A DNA stretch of 52,040 nt. Origin: Solirubrobacterales bacterium. Lineage in GTDB: Bacteria > Actinomycetota > Thermoleophilia > Solirubrobacterales > 70-9. A program made the translations under genes and the position numbers. Below, piece after piece: positions 16,820-25,884 of the stretch. The DNA lies in contig JAGQUT010000014.1 of the NCBI GenBank assembly GCA_020438355.1, positions 1-52,040 of the forward strand. Direction: 5' to 3'. Below the pieces are notes generated by a model. That model saw only the letters and a list, made by a program, of their open reading frames with translations. It made no database searches and was not told the origin of the DNA. Each line of letters opens with the position of its first letter. The stretch's first letter is position 1.

Positions 16820-16842
16820 TTGTTGGTCATAACGACCAACAA
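16820..16842. promoter_or_regulatory. perfect inverted repeat, candidate operator
   Basis: TTGTTGGTC at 16820-16828 is repeated exactly inverted as GACCAACAA at 16834-16842, five bases apart, in the 110-base divergent gap between the alcohol dehydrogenase and the L,D-transpeptidase genes. The size suits a dimeric TetR-, GntR- or MarR-type repressor. No T tract follows, so a terminator is unlikely. Confidence 0.6.
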
Positions 16843-16879
16843 AGCGGATCTCACTGTTGTCGACCCGTCGCTCTAACCT

Positions 16880-17986
16880 GTGCGCGTGTCTGCCGTCCGT
16901 CTCATTCCCCTGACCGTCCTGCTGTGTGCCGCCGCCGTGGCAGGCTGCGGCTCTTCCGATGACCCGGGTTCCGGTGGCGGCAACGGATCGAATGGGCCTG
17001 GCGAGGTGACCGAACAGGTGAAGGTCTTCTCGACCGAAGGCGAGCAGTTCGATCCCGTGGAGCGGGAGGTGCCGGCCTCCGAGGCCCCCGAAGCGGCGAC
17101 CCGGGCTCTGCTCAGCGTACCGCCCGAACGGACCTACATCCCCAGGGGAACCGAGGTCGAAAGCGTGAAGGTGAAGGGCGGGGAGGCGACAGTCGACCTC
17201 TCGGACGAGTTCCTCGGGGACATCCCTGCCGACCCCTCCCGCCGGACCCGGCGCGAGCAGGAGGCGGTCGAGGGGAGGGTGGCCCAGGTCACCTACACCC
17301 TCACCTCGCTGAACGACGTCGAGAAGGTCTCGGTCAGTTCCGGTGGCCTCACGGTCGGAGTGCCGAAGGACCGGGCCGACTACGCCCCGCCGAAGAAGCA
17401 GCCGCCCCCGCCCGGCAAGGGCGGGGATTCGGGCGTAAGGACCGCAGGCGCCACCTGGCTCCAACAGCGCCTCGCCAACCTCGGTTACTTGCCTCAGAGC
17501 GGTGTGGACGGGGTGGTCGGCTACCAGACCCAGCAGGCGGTGATGGCCTTCCAGTCCTGGGAAGGGCTCACCCGCGACGGGGTGGCGGGCCCCCAGACCC
17601 GATCGGCACTCGCAACTGCCAAGCGCCCCCGGCCGAGCGCAAAGCGGCCCAGCCGGTTGATGGAGGTGAGAATCGGCCGCGGTGTGCTGATGCTGGTCCG
17701 CAACGGCCGGGCGGTCCGGACCATCCACATTTCGGCCGGCGGTCCCGGCAACGAGACCCCGACCGGAAGGTACGAGGTGTTCCGCAAGGAGTTGATGTCC
17801 TGGTCGGTCCCGTTCTCGACCTGGCTTCCCTACGCCTCCTACTTCAACAACGGGATCGCCTTCCACGAGTACCCGGACGTGCCGCCGTATCCCGCATCCC
17901 ACGGCTGTGTCCGCGTGCCCGCACCGGAAGCCCCGCTTGTCTACCGCTTCGCCCGCATGGGTACCGTCGTGGTCGTCCGCTCCTGA
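16880..17986 (+). CDS. lipoprotein with GerMN, peptidoglycan-binding and L,D-transpeptidase domains
   Basis: A 368-residue lipoprotein: signal peptide ends in the lipobox VAGC at about residue 23. A GerMN domain covers roughly residues 45-160 (LLSVPPERTYIPRGTEVESVKV, then SLNDVEKVSVS). A peptidoglycan-binding repeat follows (WLQQRLANLGYLPQSGVDG... AFQSWEGLTRDGVAGPQT, about 190-240), then a YkuD catalytic domain with the HEYPD and SHGCVRV motifs carrying the active cysteine. It would form 3-3 cross-links or attach proteins to peptidoglycan on the outer face. The start is the GTG at 16880. GerMN fused to YkuD is known in actinobacteria. The gene diverges from frmA. Confidence 0.9.
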   Translation: MRVSAVRLIPLTVLLCAAAVAGCGSSDDPGSGGGNGSNGPGEVTEQVKVFSTEGEQFDPVEREVPASEAPEAATRALLSVPPERTYIPRGTEVESVKVKGGEATVDLSDEFLGDIPADPSRRTRREQEAVEGRVAQVTYTLTSLNDVEKVSVSSGGLTVGVPKDRADYAPPKKQPPPPGKGGDSGVRTAGATWLQQRLANLGYLPQSGVDGVVGYQTQQAVMAFQSWEGLTRDGVAGPQTRSALATAKRPRPSAKRPSRLMEVRIGRGVLMLVRNGRAVRTIHISAGGPGNETPTGRYEVFRKELMSWSVPFSTWLPYASYFNNGIAFHEYPDVPPYPASHGCVRVPAPEAPLVYRFARMGTVVVVRS

Positions 17987-18030
17987 CCAAGGGCTAGGAT
18001 CAGGTTGAACCCAGCCAACCGGAGGTGACT

Positions 18031-18330
18031 TTGGAAGCCAGCGAACCCGACGGCGATCTCAGGCAGCAGGCGATCAGTCGTCTTGAAGCCAAACGGGACT
18101 TTCTCTCGCATGTGGCGATCTTTATCGGGGTCAGCATCCTGCTGGTCGCGATCTGGGCCCTGACCGGAACCGACAACTTCTTCTGGCCGGCGATCCCGAT
18201 CGTCGCCTGGGGAATCTTCGGGATCATTCCCAACTACTGGACCGCCTATCGTCAGTCCGGGCTGCCCGAAGACAAGATCCAGGCCGAGATGAACCGGATC
18301 CGCCAGGAAGGCAACGACCCCCGCTCGTGA
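18031..18330 (+). CDS. 2TM-domain membrane protein
   Basis: A roughly 99-residue protein with an N-terminal amphipathic charged helix (AISRLEAKRDFLSH), two transmembrane helices (VAIFIGVSILLVAIWAL and FWPAIPIVAWGIFGIIP) and a charged C-terminal helix. This is the layout of the 2TM domain family, whose role is unknown. I prefer the TTG at 18031 because GGAGG at 18020-18024 is correctly spaced for it and too close to the GTG at 18025. A GC-rich hairpin follows. Confidence 0.75.
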   Translation: MEASEPDGDLRQQAISRLEAKRDFLSHVAIFIGVSILLVAIWALTGTDNFFWPAIPIVAWGIFGIIPNYWTAYRQSGLPEDKIQAEMNRIRQEGNDPRS

Positions 18331-18343
18331 CCGCTTAAAGAGA

Positions 18344-18368
18344 GACGGCCCCGGGTTGCGGGGCCGTC
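18344..18368. terminator. hairpin between convergent 2TM and glutamine synthetase genes
   Basis: GACGGCCCC at 18344-18352 pairs perfectly with GGGGCCGTC at 18360-18368 around a seven-base loop. It could end both converging transcripts. The following bases are pyrimidine-rich but not a true T tract. Confidence 0.65.
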
Positions 18369-18408
18369 CTCTGCTTCCTCGTTTCCCCCGAGGTGTTCGT
18401 AGCGGGAC

Positions 18409-20556
18409 CTACTTGATGAACATCATCTCCGAATACTTCGGCAGCGGCCAGTAGCTGTCGGCGACGATCCGTTCGAGCTTGTCGGCCACCTCGCGGACTT
18501 CGCTCATCGCAGCAAGCTGCTCGTCCCGGGCGTAGATCGCGAGGTCCATGCCCTCGTCCTCCAGGCCATCCGGGTAGCCGTTGGCCTTCTCCAGCGCCAT
18601 GGTCTTGTCGACCAGCTGATTGAAGAGGTCCCGGCTTTCCTTCTCGAGAAGGTCCGCGTCGGCATCGTCGAGAAGCACCAGGTGCTTGGCGACCGCGGGG
18701 ATGATCTGGGTGCGGGCGATGGTCGCGGCGGTCTCCGCCTCGATGTTCGCGTTCATTGCGTACTGCTCGACCCAGACCTCGTAGCGCGCCTCGAGCTCAC
18801 GTTCGCTGAGCACGTTGTACTTGCCGAACACGTCGATCGTGTCGGCCGCGACAACCTCCGGAAGAGCATCCGGGGTGGTGCGCAGGTTCTTGAGGCCACG
18901 CTTCTCGGCCTCCTGCTGCCACTCCTCGGAATAACCGTCGCCACCGAAGATGATCCGGCGGTTGTCGACGTATGAATCGGTCACGACCTTGATCACCTTG
19001 GCGGCGAGATCATCGCCTTCGGCGGTCTCGAGCTTGGCGGCGAGATCGTCGATCGCCTCGGCAACGATCGTGTTCAGCACGGTGTTGGTGAAGGCAAGGG
19101 ACATGCTGGAACCGAGCGCGCGGAACTCGAACTTGTTGCCGGTGAAGGCGAAGGGCGAGGTCCGGTTGCGGTCGCCACCGTCCATCGGCAGGTCCGGCAG
19201 TACCTCGGCACCGAGGTCAAGGACCTCGTCCGGGGTGTGAGGGTCACCCTCGCCGGCAGCCATCGTCTCGAAGACCTTCTCGAGCTCGGCGCCGAGGAAG
19301 ATCGAGATGATCGCCGGAGGCGCCTCGTTGGCACCGAGCCGGTGGTCCTGGCCGATGTTGGCGACAGTCGCCCGCATCAGGCCCTGATGCTTGTCGACAG
19401 CCTGGATGACGGCGGCGCAGAAGAACAGGAAACTGAGGTTCTCCGCCGGGGTGTCACCCGGATCGAGAAGGTTGTGACCGGTATCGGTACCCATCGACCA
19501 GTTGTTGTGCTTGCCGGAACCGTTGACTCCCGCGAACGGCTTCTCGTGGAGCAGGCAGACCAGGCCGTACTTGCGGGCCTTGCTCTGAAGCACCTGCATC
19601 AGCAGCTGCTGGTGGTCGGAGCCGATGTTCGAGTTCTCGAACATGGGGGCGACCTCGTACTGGGCCGGGGCGACCTCGTTATGGCGGGTGGTGATCGGAA
19701 CGCCGAGCTTGGCGAGCTCAGCTTCGCAATCCATCATGTAGGCGAGCACGCGCTCCGGGATCGCACCGAAGTAGTGGTCGTCCAGCTCGTGACCCTTGGC
19801 CGGCTGGGCACCGAAGAGGGTGCGGCCGGTGAGGACCAGGTCAGGGCGCGCGTAGTAGTACTGCTCGTCGATCAGGAAGTACTCCTGCTCGGGGCCGACC
19901 GTGGTCACCACGCGGGACGTCTCCTCGTCACCGAGCAGCCGGAGCGCCTTGACCGCGGAGCGCGAGAGCGCGTCCATCGAACGGAGCAGCGGGATCTTCG
20001 CGTCCAGCGCCTCGCCGGTCCAGGAGGCAAAAGCGGTCGGGATGCAGAGCAGCGTTCCGTTCGGGTTGTCGAGGAGGAAGGCCGGGCTGGTCGGATCCCA
20101 GGCGGTGTAGCCACGGGCTTCGAAGGTGGCGCGGATGCCGCCGGTGGGGAAGGAGGATGCGTCCGGCTCGCCCTGGATCAGTTCGCTGCCCTTGAACTTG
20201 GCGATCGAACCGCCGTCGTCAGTCGGGCGGAAGAACGAGTCGTGCTTCTCGGCGGTAAGTCCGGTCAGCGGCTGGAAAACGTGGGTGTAATGGGTCGCAC
20301 CATTCTCGAGGGCCCAATCCTTCATCGCCTCCGCGACAGCATCGGCTAGGTCCACGTCGAGAGCTTCGCCTCTTTCGAGGGTGCCCTGAAGGCGTTCGAA
20401 CACATCGGCCGGGAGCCGTTCCTTCTGGGTCTTGATCGAGAAGACGTTGCTGCCGAATACGACGTTCTCCTCCTTGGTGAGGTCAGCAGACTCAACGGCT
20501 GAACCGTTGGCATCCCACTGGGCAGCGGTTACGTTCTTCTGGCGAATCGCGGTCAT
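18409..20556 (-). CDS. glnN: glutamine synthetase type III
   Basis: The 715-residue product matches the large GSIII family, which joins ammonia to glutamate with ATP. Family landmarks include [22 protein letters not shown] (read in two parts), [11 protein letters not shown] with the metal-binding glutamates, the KHNNWSM region after GSGKHN, and [21 protein letters not shown]. Length is normal for GSIII (about 700-730) and much more than GSI (about 470). AGGAGG precedes the ATG. It stands alone, with a 228-base upstream region holding an inverted repeat but no recognisable PII or GlnR gene. GSIII is widespread in Bacteroidetes and cyanobacteria and occurs in some actinobacteria. Confidence 0.95.
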   Translation of the reverse strand: MTAIRQKNVTAAQWDANGSAVESADLTKEENVVFGSNVFSIKTQKERLPADVFERLQGTLERGEALDVDLADAVAEAMKDWALENGATHYTHVFQPLTGLTAEKHDSFFRPTDDGGSIAKFKGSELIQGEPDASSFPTGGIRATFEARGYTAWDPTSPAFLLDNPNGTLLCIPTAFASWTGEALDAKIPLLRSMDALSRSAVKALRLLGDEETSRVVTTVGPEQEYFLIDEQYYYARPDLVLTGRTLFGAQPAKGHELDDHYFGAIPERVLAYMMDCEAELAKLGVPITTRHNEVAPAQYEVAPMFENSNIGSDHQQLLMQVLQSKARKYGLVCLLHEKPFAGVNGSGKHNNWSMGTDTGHNLLDPGDTPAENLSFLFFCAAVIQAVDKHQGLMRATVANIGQDHRLGANEAPPAIISIFLGAELEKVFETMAAGEGDPHTPDEVLDLGAEVLPDLPMDGGDRNRTSPFAFTGNKFEFRALGSSMSLAFTNTVLNTIVAEAIDDLAAKLETAEGDDLAAKVIKVVTDSYVDNRRIIFGGDGYSEEWQQEAEKRGLKNLRTTPDALPEVVAADTIDVFGKYNVLSERELEARYEVWVEQYAMNANIEAETAATIARTQIIPAVAKHLVLLDDADADLLEKESRDLFNQLVDKTMALEKANGYPDGLEDEGMDLAIYARDEQLAAMSEVREVADKLERIVADSYWPLPKYSEMMFIK

Positions 20557-20632
20557 CTGGAGAGTTCCTCCTGGGTGGCAAGATTGGATTTCGAGGGAAA
20601 AAGCGGGATTCAGGCTATCCCCGGACGGACAT

Positions 20633-20651
20633 GAGGTCGCTTGTACCTCAG
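20633..20651. promoter_or_regulatory. inverted repeat upstream of glutamine synthetase
   Basis: TGAGGT at 20633-20638 faces ACCTCA at 20646-20651 with a seven-base spacer, about 77 bases before the glnN start. The remaining bases of the 20557-20784 gap hold no ORF or RNA gene that I can recognise. Short repeats like this arise by chance, so the operator call is weak. Confidence 0.25.
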
Positions 20652-20784
20652 GACAAGGTTAGTTCAGGGGCACCCTCCCGTGGGACAGTCTTGGCTCCGG
20701 AACTGAGGGGGAGGGCGGTCGGTGCGAGCCATTCTGCAACTTTATGTGCAGCAGCTCACGTAATCATCGTCTAGAACTCATGTT

Positions 20785-21765
20785 ATGGTGTCCACGATGC
20801 GAGGAGCTCCAACGCGCAGGGGCCGAAAGCAGACCATCACTCCGGCAACGCTGATGCTGGTGGTTTTCGGTTTTCTTGCTCTCACCTTCATCGTCCTGAT
20901 GCCCGCCCAGGCCGAGGCCCGGGTTCTGGATGGAGCCGGCACGGCCTCCCTTGAGAACTCGCCGGTAGAACCGGTCGAACCCACTGCGCCTTCCAGCGGA
21001 GGTCAGGGTGACGTGAGCTCATCCGCCACATCAACGGGCGGCGGACTCGGAGTGCCGGGCCTGCCAGTCATCTCCAGCGTTGTCTGTCTGCGTCAGTGCG
21101 TCTCCAGCAGCCGACCGACCCGCGGTGCGATCATCGCGATCCGAGGCAAGAACCTTGACCGGGTCACCCGGGTGATCTTCAGAAGCAAGTCCGGACGGAT
21201 CGCAACCAGACTCAGAACCAGAAGCGTCGGGGCCGTAAGGGTCACGGTCCCGAAGCGGACCGTCCGGGGATATCTCTCCGTCGTCGACTCTGGCGGCAAC
21301 CGCGCCCGGTCCCCGCGAGAGATCTCGATCTTCCCGATATCCGCAATCCCGATCCAGGTCTTCCCGGTTCGCGGACCGATCAGCTTCGGATCCTCCGGCT
21401 CCCGCTTCGGTGCCGGCCGGCCCGGACACATTCATCAGGGCCAGGATGTCTCGGCTTCCTGCGGCACAACGCTGGTCTCGATCAGGAAGGCCAGGGTTGT
21501 CTACAACCAGTGGGACGACGGGGGAGGCAACTACCTCGTGCTCCGGAACATAGGCACCAACACGAACTTCGTCTACATGCACATGCTCAGGCGATCCCCG
21601 CTCAAGGTGGGCCAGGTCGTCGGAGCGGGCGCGAGAATCGGCAGGGTTGGCAACACCGGCCGCTCATACGGCTGCCACCTTCACTTCGAGTACTGGATCG
21701 GCCCCTGGCAGACCGGAGGCAAGCCGATCGATCCACTGCCCTTCCTGCGGTCCCTCCTGAAGTAG
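20785..21765 (+). CDS. secreted M23 peptidase with IPT/TIG-like domain
   Basis: A 326-residue exported protein with a basic N-terminus and signal/anchor helix (LMLVVFGFLALTFIVLMPAQA). A Ser/Gly/Pro-rich linker leads to an Ig-like TIG-type domain (PVISSVVCLRQCV... IRGKNLDRVTRVIF, about residues 95-180), then a LytM/M23 domain with HQGQDV near residue 215 and the zinc motif HLHF near residue 301. Such enzymes cut peptide bridges in peptidoglycan. The Zn ligands look complete (His and Asp of HxxxxD type, and HxH). The ATG at 20785 is followed by GTG; neither has a strong Shine-Dalgarno. Not obviously in an operon. Confidence 0.87.
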   Translation: MVSTMRGAPTRRGRKQTITPATLMLVVFGFLALTFIVLMPAQAEARVLDGAGTASLENSPVEPVEPTAPSSGGQGDVSSSATSTGGGLGVPGLPVISSVVCLRQCVSSSRPTRGAIIAIRGKNLDRVTRVIFRSKSGRIATRLRTRSVGAVRVTVPKRTVRGYLSVVDSGGNRARSPREISIFPISAIPIQVFPVRGPISFGSSGSRFGAGRPGHIHQGQDVSASCGTTLVSIRKARVVYNQWDDGGGNYLVLRNIGTNTNFVYMHMLRRSPLKVGQVVGAGARIGRVGNTGRSYGCHLHFEYWIGPWQTGGKPIDPLPFLRSLLK

Positions 21766-21844
21766 GCCCGCGGTCGCGCACCTTTCGCCCGGGGGTCGGG
21801 TTGGTAGGTTGAGCCGGCGCGGCAGGGAACGCCGGCCCGGGGAA

Positions 21845-24418
21845 ATGACAGAAGCCTCCAGCAACAAAGCCAGGCTGATTTCAGCCTTTGCAGCCCTCAC
21901 ACTCGGCCTGACGATGCTGCTCGCGTCTGGGGTCGAACCCGCCGCCGCCGGCACGAAACCAAAGGTTGCGGTCGAGATCGTTGACGCCGGGCAGAACCCG
22001 ATGCTGAATCGGGGCGTGCTCAAAGTGAAAGTGCGCTCCGCCCGCAAGGGCAAGGTCCGCGTCCGGGCGCTCTCCTCGACCTTCGACGGCAAGGGGGTGA
22101 TGAAGCCACTGACTGACGTCGCCTGGCCCTACTTCAAGCGGGCCGGCCAGTGGCGCACGGTCAATCTGAGGCTGACTTCAACCGGCAGGATCCAGGTCGC
22201 AAGTTGTCAGGACAGGGACATCCAGGTCAAGGCCGGCAACGTCAAGAGCCGCCGCAAGGCGATGCTCAGGCAGACCGCCGACTGCCGGGCCCCGGCACTC
22301 GACCTTTCCCGGGCGGCCACCTGCAACTTCATTGCCGCGCAGGACCCGTCCATCTGCATGTCTCCGTTCCCCGACAACTACTACACGCTGGCTGATTCGA
22401 CCACAGAAACCGGCCGCCGAATCAACTTCACTTCCGGGGCGATGCCCGAGAACGCGAGCGGGTCGGTCATCAACCCGTCTCCTTATCTGGCAAGCGACGG
22501 TTTCAGCCAGGGCCAGACGATCTCGGTCCGGGTGCCGGGTCTCGACAATCCGGCTGCGCTGGCCCAGACCAATCCGGTCGGCCTCGTCGACCCCTCCCGT
22601 TATCTCGATCCTTCTGCCCCGGTGATGGTTCTCGATGCGAGGACCCGTGAACGCCAGCCCATCTGGGTAGAGATCGACTCGAACGCTTCGAGTCCGGCGC
22701 AGACAAACCTGCTGATCCGTCCGATGGTCAACTTTGACCCCGCCACCCGCTACATCGTGGTGCTGCGAAACCTCAAGGACGCCAGCGGCAACCTTCTCAA
22801 GGCGCCCGACGGCTTCCGCTACTACAGGGACTTCCTCCGTTCAACCAACTCGAGGGTGAACGGTCGTCGTTCCTTCTACGAGGACATCTTCAAACGTCTC
22901 CGTGCAGCCGGGATCAGGCGGTCGAATCTCTATCTGGCCTGGGACTTCACGACCGCAAGCGACGAAAACAACAGCAGCCGCGCACTCTCGATGAGAGACC
23001 AGGCTTTCGCCGCGCTCGGGGATACCGACCTGGCCGACCGCAAGGTCCAGGGCACGGCCCCCGAGTTCAAGGTGGACTCGGTGCAGGTCAACCCGAGCAG
23101 CACTGTCGCCCGCCGAATCGCCGGCACCTTCGAGGTGCCCTGTTTCCTCGACCATCCGACTTCGTCCAGCGAGTGCGCCTCGGGTGCGACCCTGAACCTC
23201 GGGCCGGAAGGGCTCCCGCAGCAGAACGGCACCTACGAGGCGAACTTCGAGTGCATCGTGCCGAACTCGATCGCCGATCCGGACTCGGTCGACCCCGAAT
23301 TGCTGCCGGAAGAGTCGCTGCGCGGCAGGGCGATCGTCTACGGCCACGGCCTCATGGGGTCGATCGGCGGCGAGATCCACGCCGAGTCGCAGCGGCGCAC
23401 GGCCGCCAAGGGCTTCACGATCTGCGGCACGGACGAGATCGGAATGTCAACCGGAGACATCGTCACGGTGACCGGTGCCCTGATGGACCTCTCCAACTTC
23501 CCGAAGGTTGCTGACCGCCTCCAGCAGGGTCTTCTGAACGAGATGTACCTCGGCCGGCTGATGATCCACCCGGACGGACTGGTCTCGAAGGCCGCCTTCC
23601 GGGTTGACCCCGACCTGCCGGAGCCCGCGGACGTTCCTGGCGGAGATGGTGACGCAGCGGTACCTGAAGGCAGCGACCTCGAACCGGTACTCGAGACCGG
23701 GGAGGACGTCCGCGGCTGGTACCGGGGGATCAGCCAGGGCGGGATCATGGGAGGAGCCCTGATGGCACTCGCCCCGGATTTCGATCGTGGCGCCCTCGGA
23801 GTCGGTGCGATGAACTACTCGGTCCTCCTGACCCGCTCGGGATCCTGGGGAACCTATGGCGCCTTCTTCAACCCCGCGTACCCGAACCAGCTCGAGCGTC
23901 CCCTCGCTCTCAGCCTGATCCAGATGCTCTGGGACCGGGGTGAGCCAAACGGGTACGCGCATCGAATGACCGCGAACCCGCTGCCCGGTACACCACCGCA
24001 CGACGTCCTCTTCGACACTGCCTTCGGCGACCATCTGGTGACCAACTGGCAGACCAACGTCCAGGCACGGACCGTAGGTGCGAAGGCGGTCGCCCCGCTG
24101 ATCACGAACAGCCGCTGGCCCGGTGTCGACTGGGCCTGGGGGATTGAGCCGATCACCACCTATCCGTATTCCGGTTCGGCCGTCGCCTACTGGGACAGCG
24201 GCCCGCTCCGGCCGGGCGTCGAGCCGGAAAGCACCCTGGGAACCGACCCTCCCCCGATCACCAATACGCCACCCCTGACGGGCGAGGATCCGCATGAGCA
24301 CCCGCGTGTCACGGACACCGCGGTGGAGATGATCGACCGATTCCTACGCACCGATGGAGCGGTCACCAATCCCTGCGCGCCCGGTCCCTGCCTCGCTGGC
24401 GGCTGGACCGCTCCCTGA
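21845..24418 (+). CDS. large secreted alpha/beta-hydrolase (lipase-like) protein
   Basis: About 857 residues with a Sec signal ending EPAAAG. A beta-rich N-terminal part contains VNFDPATRYIVVLRNLKD, a pattern found in the N-terminal region of bacterial virulence-type lipases. The hydrolase core has YGHGLMGS (oxyanion-type HG) and a nucleophile-elbow-like GISQGG with Ser630. A late HPRVTDTAVEMIDRFL may carry the catalytic histidine. A frame extension to a TTG at 21809 is possible, but the ATG at 21845 sits directly before the signal peptide. It immediately precedes the mce operon, so release of lipids for mce-type uptake is attractive but inferred. Confidence 0.7.
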   Translation: MTEASSNKARLISAFAALTLGLTMLLASGVEPAAAGTKPKVAVEIVDAGQNPMLNRGVLKVKVRSARKGKVRVRALSSTFDGKGVMKPLTDVAWPYFKRAGQWRTVNLRLTSTGRIQVASCQDRDIQVKAGNVKSRRKAMLRQTADCRAPALDLSRAATCNFIAAQDPSICMSPFPDNYYTLADSTTETGRRINFTSGAMPENASGSVINPSPYLASDGFSQGQTISVRVPGLDNPAALAQTNPVGLVDPSRYLDPSAPVMVLDARTRERQPIWVEIDSNASSPAQTNLLIRPMVNFDPATRYIVVLRNLKDASGNLLKAPDGFRYYRDFLRSTNSRVNGRRSFYEDIFKRLRAAGIRRSNLYLAWDFTTASDENNSSRALSMRDQAFAALGDTDLADRKVQGTAPEFKVDSVQVNPSSTVARRIAGTFEVPCFLDHPTSSSECASGATLNLGPEGLPQQNGTYEANFECIVPNSIADPDSVDPELLPEESLRGRAIVYGHGLMGSIGGEIHAESQRRTAAKGFTICGTDEIGMSTGDIVTVTGALMDLSNFPKVADRLQQGLLNEMYLGRLMIHPDGLVSKAAFRVDPDLPEPADVPGGDGDAAVPEGSDLEPVLETGEDVRGWYRGISQGGIMGGALMALAPDFDRGALGVGAMNYSVLLTRSGSWGTYGAFFNPAYPNQLERPLALSLIQMLWDRGEPNGYAHRMTANPLPGTPPHDVLFDTAFGDHLVTNWQTNVQARTVGAKAVAPLITNSRWPGVDWAWGIEPITTYPYSGSAVAYWDSGPLRPGVEPESTLGTDPPPITNTPPLTGEDPHEHPRVTDTAVEMIDRFLRTDGAVTNPCAPGPCLAGGWTAP

Positions 24419-24461
24419 CGTATGGAGGTTACGCCGGTCGCTCAGGTAGCATGCGGCGCAC

Positions 24462-24505
24462 AGGAAGGAGGCTTCTTGGTGGGGAGAGAATCACCGGGTA
24501 GCTGA
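24462..24505 (+). promoter_or_regulatory. strong Shine-Dalgarno and nine-codon upstream ORF before mce genes
   Basis: AGGAAGGAGG at 24462-24471 is the best ribosome site in this region, but it serves a TTG at 24476 whose frame ends at TGA 24503-24505 after nine codons. The likely TTG start of the first mce gene is two bases further on, with no good site of its own. This arrangement would fit translational coupling through a leader peptide. Confidence 0.4.
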
Positions 24506-24507
24506 GA

Positions 24508-25884
24508 TTGACGACTGCCAATCAAGCAAATCCAAGTCGCGTCAATCGCGGACGTAAATCGACCGTGCTCAGAGTTGTGGCTCTGGGCCTGTTTGTCGTT
24601 GCGATCGTTTTTGTGGCATCGCTCATCTTCCGGGGCGATTCGGGCTACAAGTACTCCTTCGATTTCCAGAACGCGAGCGGCATCGTGAGCGGAAATCACG
24701 TGATGGTCGGCGGCTCTCCGGTCGGAACCATCACCAACGTTGAACTGACCGATGACATGCGGGTCAAGATGGACGTCGAGGTCGACCGTGAACTTCACGA
24801 GGGCACCGCGGCGGTAATCAGGAAGAGCTCTCTCTCCTCGATCCACAACCACTACATCTCCCTGACGCCCGGGCCCGACAATGCTCCGGTCGTCCCCGAA
24901 GGCACCGAGTTCGGTGAAGGAGCGACGGCCACGGCAGTCGAACTCGACCAGTTCTTCGACATCTTTGACGAGACCACCCGGGAGGGCTGGTCGAACTGGA
25001 TCCAGGGCATCGCCGCGATCTACGCCGGCGAGGGTGCCGAGGGAGCCAACAAGACCTTCAAGTACAGCGGCGCCGCTTTCTCCAGCACCCAGCGTCTGAT
25101 GGCCGAGCTTGCCGACCAGGACACCCGTCTCGACCAGTTCGTCGGCAACACCTCGAAGTTCGTCACCAACCTGGCTGAAGTCTCCCCGCAGCTGACCGAG
25201 CTGGTGAGCAACACCAACATCGCCCTCGGCGAGATCGCCGACAACAACGAGTCGCTGGCTCTCGCCCTGGACGAGCTTCCGCCGACCCTTCGCCAGGGCA
25301 ACACCACCCTGGCCAACCTGCGGGTCGCGCTCGATGACGTCCAGCCGATGATCGCTGCCTCGGGTCGCGCTGCCGATGCCGGTCTGGCCAACTACCTGAA
25401 GAACTACCTGCGACCGGTTCTGAACCGGGCCCGTCCGGTCTTCAACGATCTCGCCCTCGCCGCAGGCCGTCCCGGACCGAACAACGACACCTCCGATCTT
25501 CTCTCCCAGCTGATTCCGCTCCACCCGAGGGCAGAACCGGCGGTGAACGCCGTGGTCCGGGCGCTCAACGCCAACCAGGAGGAAGTCTCCGAGATGCGGG
25601 CCTACTCGCCTGACATCTTCAGCAACTGGTCGCAGCTGGCCGGAATCCTCGCGGCATATGACGCGAACGGCCCGTACGCAAGGGTCACTCCGACCGCGAC
25701 CGGTGTCTTCCAGCTCAACGGAACCGCGATCCAGCCTGCCGATACCGCCATTTACGGTGGCCTCGATGTGATCACGGGCATCAACCGTTGTCCCGGTGGC
25801 GGCGTCCAGCCGATCGCCGGATCCAACCCCTTCCTTGACAACGGAAACCTGACCGGCAAGTGCGACCCCTCACAGGTGCCCTGA
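24508..25884 (+). CDS. MCE-family (MlaD-domain) protein 1
   Basis: First of six coupled mce genes (458 residues). A single N-terminal transmembrane helix ([22 protein letters not shown]) is followed by an MlaD domain at about residues 45-125 ([31 protein letters not shown]), then a long helical region and a C-terminal cysteine-bearing tail. MCE proteins assemble into a tube that carries lipids across the cell envelope to a YrbE/MlaE permease and an MceG ATPase, none of which is nearby. The start is the TTG at 24508, two bases after a short upstream ORF; no ATG or GTG exists earlier in this frame. The stop overlaps the next ATG. Confidence 0.88.
   Translation: MTTANQANPSRVNRGRKSTVLRVVALGLFVVAIVFVASLIFRGDSGYKYSFDFQNASGIVSGNHVMVGGSPVGTITNVELTDDMRVKMDVEVDRELHEGTAAVIRKSSLSSIHNHYISLTPGPDNAPVVPEGTEFGEGATATAVELDQFFDIFDETTREGWSNWIQGIAAIYAGEGAEGANKTFKYSGAAFSSTQRLMAELADQDTRLDQFVGNTSKFVTNLAEVSPQLTELVSNTNIALGEIADNNESLALALDELPPTLRQGNTTLANLRVALDDVQPMIAASGRAADAGLANYLKNYLRPVLNRARPVFNDLALAAGRPGPNNDTSDLLSQLIPLHPRAEPAVNAVVRALNANQEEVSEMRAYSPDIFSNWSQLAGILAAYDANGPYARVTPTATGVFQLNGTAIQPADTAIYGGLDVITGINRCPGGGVQPIAGSNPFLDNGNLTGKCDPSQVP

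Noticed and set aside
19237-20349. Plus-strand frame of 370 codons opposite glutamine synthetase
   Set aside because: It is a shadow of a well-conserved gene and shows no domain or ribosome site.
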